Assembly (NCBI GenBank): GCA_003153575.1
Contig: PLZW01000003.1
Span: 1-57,574 of the forward strand
Length of the DNA stretch: 57,574 nucleotides
DNA from: Acidimicrobiaceae bacterium
Lineage (GTDB): Bacteria > Actinomycetota > Acidimicrobiia > Acidimicrobiales > RAAP-2
Direction: 5' to 3'
The notes under the pieces were generated by a model. It did no database searches, was not told the origin of the DNA, and saw only the letters and a program-made list of their open reading frames with translations. Position 1 is the first letter of the stretch. Each line of letters begins with the position of its first letter. Below are positions 54,673 to 57,574 of the stretch, in pieces. The position numbers and the translations under genes are program-made.

Positions 54673-56052
54673 CGCCATGTTGTCGAACCGGGCGTGGTGG
54701 CCGATGAAGGCCAGCCGGGTGATCCCGGTCGGCCCGTTGCGGTGCTTGGCCACGATCACTTCGGCAGTGCCCTGGGTCTCCGCGACATCCTGGTTGTAGA
54801 CCTCGTCGCGGTAGAGGAAGAGGACGACGTCGGCGTCCTGCTCGATGGAACCCGACTCGCGCAGGTCGGCCAGCATGGGCCGTTTGTCCGGGCGGCTCTC
54901 GAGGCCTCGGGACAGCTGCGACAGGGCGACGACCGGCACTTCGAGCTCGCGGGCCAGGATCTTGAGGCCGCGGCTGATCTCGGACACCTCGACCTGACGG
55001 TTCTCGGAGCCGTGCCGGCCGGTCATGAGCTGCAGGTAGTCGATGACCACCAGGCTGAGCCCCTCGCGGCTCTTGAGGCGCCGGGCCCGGGCCCGGATGT
55101 CCATGACCGTGAGGTTCGGGTTGTCGTCGATATAGATCGGGGCCTCGCTCATGCGGCTGATGGCATTGCCGATCTTCGGCCAGTCGGCCTCGCGCAGCTT
55201 GCCCGTGCGCATGCGTCCGGCGTCCACCCGGGCCTCGGACGACAGGAGTCGCTGGGTCAGCTCCATGTGGCTCATCTCGAGGGAGAAGAGGAGGACCGGC
55301 TTCTTCAGCTTGACCCCGGCGTGGGCCACCATGCCGAGGGCGAAGGCGGTCTTCCCCATGGCCGGACGGGCGCCGACCACGATCAGGTTGGATGGTTGGA
55401 GCCCGGCCAGCTGCTCGTCGAGGTCGGTGTACCCGGTGGCGAGGCCGGTCACCGACTCGCCGCGGCTGAATAGGAGCTCGAGATGGTCGAGCGTGGCCCC
55501 GAGCAGCTCCTCCAGCGGTGTCATGGTGTCCACCACCCGGCGCTGGGCCACGTCGAAGACCAGGCTCTCGGCCCGGTCCAGGACCTCGGAAACGTCCTCG
55601 GGCACGCTGTAGCCGAGCTCGGAGATCTCGCCGGCCACGGACACCAGGCGGCGGAGCAGGGCCAGCTCCTCGACGATCTTGGCGTAGTACTCGGCGTTGC
55701 CCACCGACGGGGTATTGGCCTGGAGGGTGACGAAGACCGAGGTGTCGCCAATCGACTCCAGCAGCTCACGGCGGCGGAGCTCCTCGGTGACCGTCACCCA
55801 GTCGGCCGGCTCGCCACGTCCGTACAAGGAGGTGATGGCCTCGAAGATGTACCCGTGGGACGCCTTGTAGAAGTCCTCGGCCTTGCAGTTCTCCATGGCC
55901 GAGGCGATGGCGTCCCGGGACAACAGCATGGCGCCGAGGACGGACTCCTCCGCCTCGAGGTTGTGGGGCGGGACGCGGCCGGCGACGTTGGCACCCCCGA
56001 GGCGGGGGGTCAGCAGGCGGCGCGGACGGGTGTCGTCAAAGGCTTGAACCAT
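54664..56052 (-). CDS. dnaB: Replicative DNA helicase DnaB
   Basis: 462 residues, ATG with GGCGAGGG upstream. N-terminal domain PPHNLEAEESVLGAMLLSRDA; Walker A GARPAMGKT (227-235); LLFSLEMSHMELTQRLLS; Walker B VVIDYLQLM; RESGSIEQDADVVLFLYRDE; HRNGPTG. It unwinds DNA ahead of the replisome. No intein is seen, although actinobacterial dnaB genes often carry one. It lies downstream of rplI in the same direction, with a strong hairpin between them, so it is probably read from its own promoter. Confidence 0.97.
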   Translation of the reverse strand: MVQAFDDTRPRRLLTPRLGGANVAGRVPPHNLEAEESVLGAMLLSRDAIASAMENCKAEDFYKASHGYIFEAITSLYGRGEPADWVTVTEELRRRELLESIGDTSVFVTLQANTPSVGNAEYYAKIVEELALLRRLVSVAGEISELGYSVPEDVSEVLDRAESLVFDVAQRRVVDTMTPLEELLGATLDHLELLFSRGESVTGLATGYTDLDEQLAGLQPSNLIVVGARPAMGKTAFALGMVAHAGVKLKKPVLLFSLEMSHMELTQRLLSSEARVDAGRMRTGKLREADWPKIGNAISRMSEAPIYIDDNPNLTVMDIRARARRLKSREGLSLVVIDYLQLMTGRHGSENRQVEVSEISRGLKILARELEVPVVALSQLSRGLESRPDKRPMLADLRESGSIEQDADVVLFLYRDEVYNQDVAETQGTAEVIVAKHRNGPTGITRLAFIGHHARFDNMARV

Positions 56053-56263
56053 CGTGCGTCAACCCTCGCCCATCCGGCCTGTGGAAGGTAAGGGCATCTT
56101 CCTGCGGAAACTACGGCCCAGGTCTGTGGACCGGCGGTGGAGAACCCCGGACTGCCTGCGGACGTCGGGAACCATGTGGACATCATGGCGAGCGGCTGTG
56201 ACCACCACGCGGACCGTACGCGCCCCTGGCCGGCCGGCGAGCGCTCGATCACCCGGAAAGTTA

Positions 56264-56290
56264 CAGTGCCCCGGCGAAGCCGGGGCACTG
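56264..56290 (-). terminator. Strong hairpin terminator downstream of rplI
   Basis: CAGTGCCCCGGC (56264-56275) and GCCGGGGCACTG (56279-56290) are a perfect 12-bp stem with a 3-nt loop, 48 nt past the rplI stop. Read on the minus strand it is followed by TAACTTTCC. The remainder of 56053-56337 shows no gene and should also contain the dnaB promoter. Confidence 0.75.
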
Positions 56291-56337
56291 CATGGATCCG
56301 TGTACGGGGAGTCTCGGCGTCGCCGGGGCGTTGTTGG

Positions 56338-56784
56338 TCAGTCGGCGGCGACCACGTGGACGGTCAGCTCGAAGACGACGCCGCCGACCAGTTCGACGCG
56401 GACGTTGTGCTCGCCGGTGGTCTTGATCGGCTCATCGAGCACCAGGTCGTGACGGTCGATGACCGCTCCGGTCTGCTCCTCGACGTGGCGCACGATGTCC
56501 GCCGCTGAGACCGAGCCGAACAGCTTCTCGTTGGCGGCCCGGGCCGTGATGGTGACCGCGTTGCCGACCAGGGTCTTGGCCACCGTCTCGGATCCGTCGC
56601 GGTCCCTGGCGTCCTTCAGGTCGCGTGACCGGCGCATGGCGGCGGCCTGGGTCGCCACCCCGGCCGAGGCGACGATGGCCTTGCCCGCGGGGAGCAGGTG
56701 GTTGCGGGCGAAGCCTCCGGCGACATCGATGATGTCGCCCCGCTTGCCCACGCCGTCGACGTCGCTGCGGAGGAGGACCTTCAC
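56338..56784 (-). CDS. rplI: 50S ribosomal protein L9
   Basis: 148 residues from a GTG overlapping the rpsR stop (GTGA). [36 protein letters not shown] N-terminal domain, a connecting helix ([17 protein letters not shown]) and the C-terminal RNA-binding domain ([19 protein letters not shown]). It binds 23S rRNA at the base of the L1 stalk. Length is standard. Confidence 0.97.
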   Translation of the reverse strand: MKVLLRSDVDGVGKRGDIIDVAGGFARNHLLPAGKAIVASAGVATQAAAMRRSRDLKDARDRDGSETVAKTLVGNAVTITARAANEKLFGSVSAADIVRHVEEQTGAVIDRHDLVLDEPIKTTGEHNVRVELVGGVVFELTVHVVAAD

Positions 56785-57332
56785 GACTCCCCACCAGCCT
56801 CGACCACGGCCTCGGCCACGGGCTCGACCACGACGATCTCGTCGCCCGAGTCGAGCTCCACCACGTCGACCTCGACCACCTCGACGGGAGCCTCAGCGGG
56901 AACCGCGGCGTCCAGCGGGGGCGTGCCGTCGGGGATGGCCGTCGATGCGCCGTCCTCGCCGAGGGTCCGCTCCTCGTCGCGTCCACGCCGACCGCCGCCT
57001 CCGGAGAAACCGCCGTCGCGTCCACCGCGGCCGCCGCGGCCGCCGGGGCGCTCCGTCGTCGTCCGCTGGGTATAGGGGAGCAGCACGAGCTCGCGTGCTG
57101 TCTTGATGGCGATGGCCACATCGCGCTGGTGCTGGGTGCAGTTGCCCGACACGCGACGCGCCCGGATCTTGCCCCGGTCGCTCATGTACTTGCGGAGCAT
57201 GGCGACGTCCTTGTAGTCGACCCACTCCACCCGGTCCTTGCACAATGCACACGGCTTCTTCTTGACCCGTCGGCCGTTGTCCTTGGGCGCCCGCCGTGCG
57301 GTGCTGCCTCCACGATCGTTGTTCCTGGCCAT
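56781..57332 (-). CDS. rpsR: 30S ribosomal protein S18 with a long C-terminal extension
   Basis: 183 residues; the normal protein is about 75-90. The ATG at 57332 gives [16 protein letters not shown], then the S18 core (about 25-83) with [38 protein letters not shown] and [16 protein letters not shown]. Three Cys are kept, as in zinc-type S18. The remaining 100 residues are a Gly/Arg-rich stretch ([18 protein letters not shown]) followed by an acidic Val/Glu/Asp tail. The frame stays open to rplI and its stop overlaps the rplI start, so the extension is genuinely translated unless there is a sequencing error. ssb ends 2 bp upstream. Confidence 0.92.
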   Translation of the reverse strand: MARNNDRGGSTARRAPKDNGRRVKKKPCALCKDRVEWVDYKDVAMLRKYMSDRGKIRARRVSGNCTQHQRDVAIAIKTARELVLLPYTQRTTTERPGGRGGRGGRDGGFSGGGGRRGRDEERTLGEDGASTAIPDGTPPLDAAVPAEAPVEVVEVDVVELDSGDEIVVVEPVAEAVVEAGGES

Positions 57333-57334
57333 GG

Positions 57335-57574
57335 CTAGAAAGGCTCCTCGCTGTATCCGTACCCGGAGTCGGCGGGTGCGCCGCCCCCACTCGACTGTCC
57401 GCCGCGGGCGGCACCGCCGCCGCCGCCGCCCGAAGGCCCGTCGCTCGGGCTGCGCCGCTCGTTCTTGGTGACCTGGGCGGTCGCCCAACGGATGCTGGGG
57501 CCGATCTCGTCGGCGACGACCTCGACCTTCGAGCGCTTGTCGCCGTCGGGGGTCTCCCAGCTGCGCTGCTCGAG
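57335..57574 (-). CDS. ssb: Single-stranded DNA-binding protein, C-terminal part
   Basis: The last 79 codons are in the window; the 5' part lies beyond the edge. The visible sequence runs [37 protein letters not shown], a Gly/Ser-rich linker, and ends YGYSEEPF. The acidic tip ending in Phe is the SSB C-terminal interaction peptide, and the [20 protein letters not shown] stretch is the end of the OB fold. It coats single-stranded DNA in replication and repair. The order ssb-rpsR-rplI-dnaB is conserved in Actinobacteria, so rpsF should lie just outside. Confidence 0.93.
   Translation of the reverse strand, partial: LEQRSWETPDGDKRSKVEVVADEIGPSIRWATAQVTKNERRSPSDGPSGGGGGGAARGGQSSGGGAPADSGYGYSEEPF

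Overview
The window is high-GC actinobacterial chromosome, about 70% G+C in most genes by sampling a few lines. The best fit is a free-living, aerobic, lipid-oxidising actinobacterium. The Acidimicrobiia are a plausible class, but nothing here proves it. Supporting signs are a mycothiol-dependent isomerase-type protein, an F420-type LLM oxidoreductase, a mycofactocin-type short-chain dehydrogenase, DUF2510 and GAP/Sap-like membrane proteins, many GTG starts, and stop/start overlaps (ATGA, GTGA) throughout. No tRNA, rRNA, CRISPR array or prophage was seen. Functions are read from motifs and family resemblance only; no search was run.

Layout. 1-5.7 kb: one very large secreted repeat protein with visibly lower G+C than its neighbours. 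5.8-23.2 kb: mixed metabolic genes, namely an MDMPI-type protein, DUF5996, a cation/proton antiporter, a Coq4-like protein coupled to an amidase, SRPBCC, a Baeyer-Villiger-type flavin monooxygenase, a GAP-type membrane protein, a zinc-ribbon/thiolase pair, two DUF202 proteins, a metallo-beta-lactamase-fold hydrolase, a methyltransferase/NTF2-like pair, an HtrA-type protease and YaaA. 23.2-24.5 kb: a decayed IS110-family element abutting a PfkB-type sugar kinase. 25.5-31.5 kb: a small membrane protein, a sulfatase, a mycofactocin-type SDR, and a PaaX-like repressor divergent from a fatty-acid desaturase. 31.5-33.2 kb: pgi.

33.2-40.5 kb is the clearest regulatory block. It holds two OmpR/PhoB-type response regulators, a tandem pair of crcB fluoride exporters, and pstSCAB on the opposite strand. 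Phased 11-bp repeats containing GTTCACC lie upstream of pstS and of the second regulator, with a weaker set upstream of the first. They look like actinobacterial Pho boxes, so the locus is probably a phosphate-starvation module whose regulator controls both itself and the transporter. No histidine kinase gene and no phoU lie in the block.

40.5-50.4 kb: two alpha/beta hydrolases, an LLM oxidoreductase, a CoA-transferase, an endonuclease/exonuclease/phosphatase-fold protein, a dienelactone hydrolase, a methyltransferase divergent from a LysR regulator, a Nudix hydrolase and an acyl-CoA synthetase. 50.5-54.6 kb: a tightly coupled glycerol operon (glpK, a GlpA-like dehydrogenase with a BFD-type iron-sulfur tail, and a second FAD oxidoreductase). 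54.7 kb to the end: the conserved ssb-rpsR-rplI-dnaB cluster read leftwards. Its S18 protein carries an unusual C-terminal extension of about 100 residues, and ssb is cut by the window edge.

I did not find one wholly new system. The best leads are the 14-fold cysteine-pair repeat protein, the phased Pho-box sites, the extended S18, the Coq4-like/amidase pair, and two long perfect inverted repeats with no obvious role.
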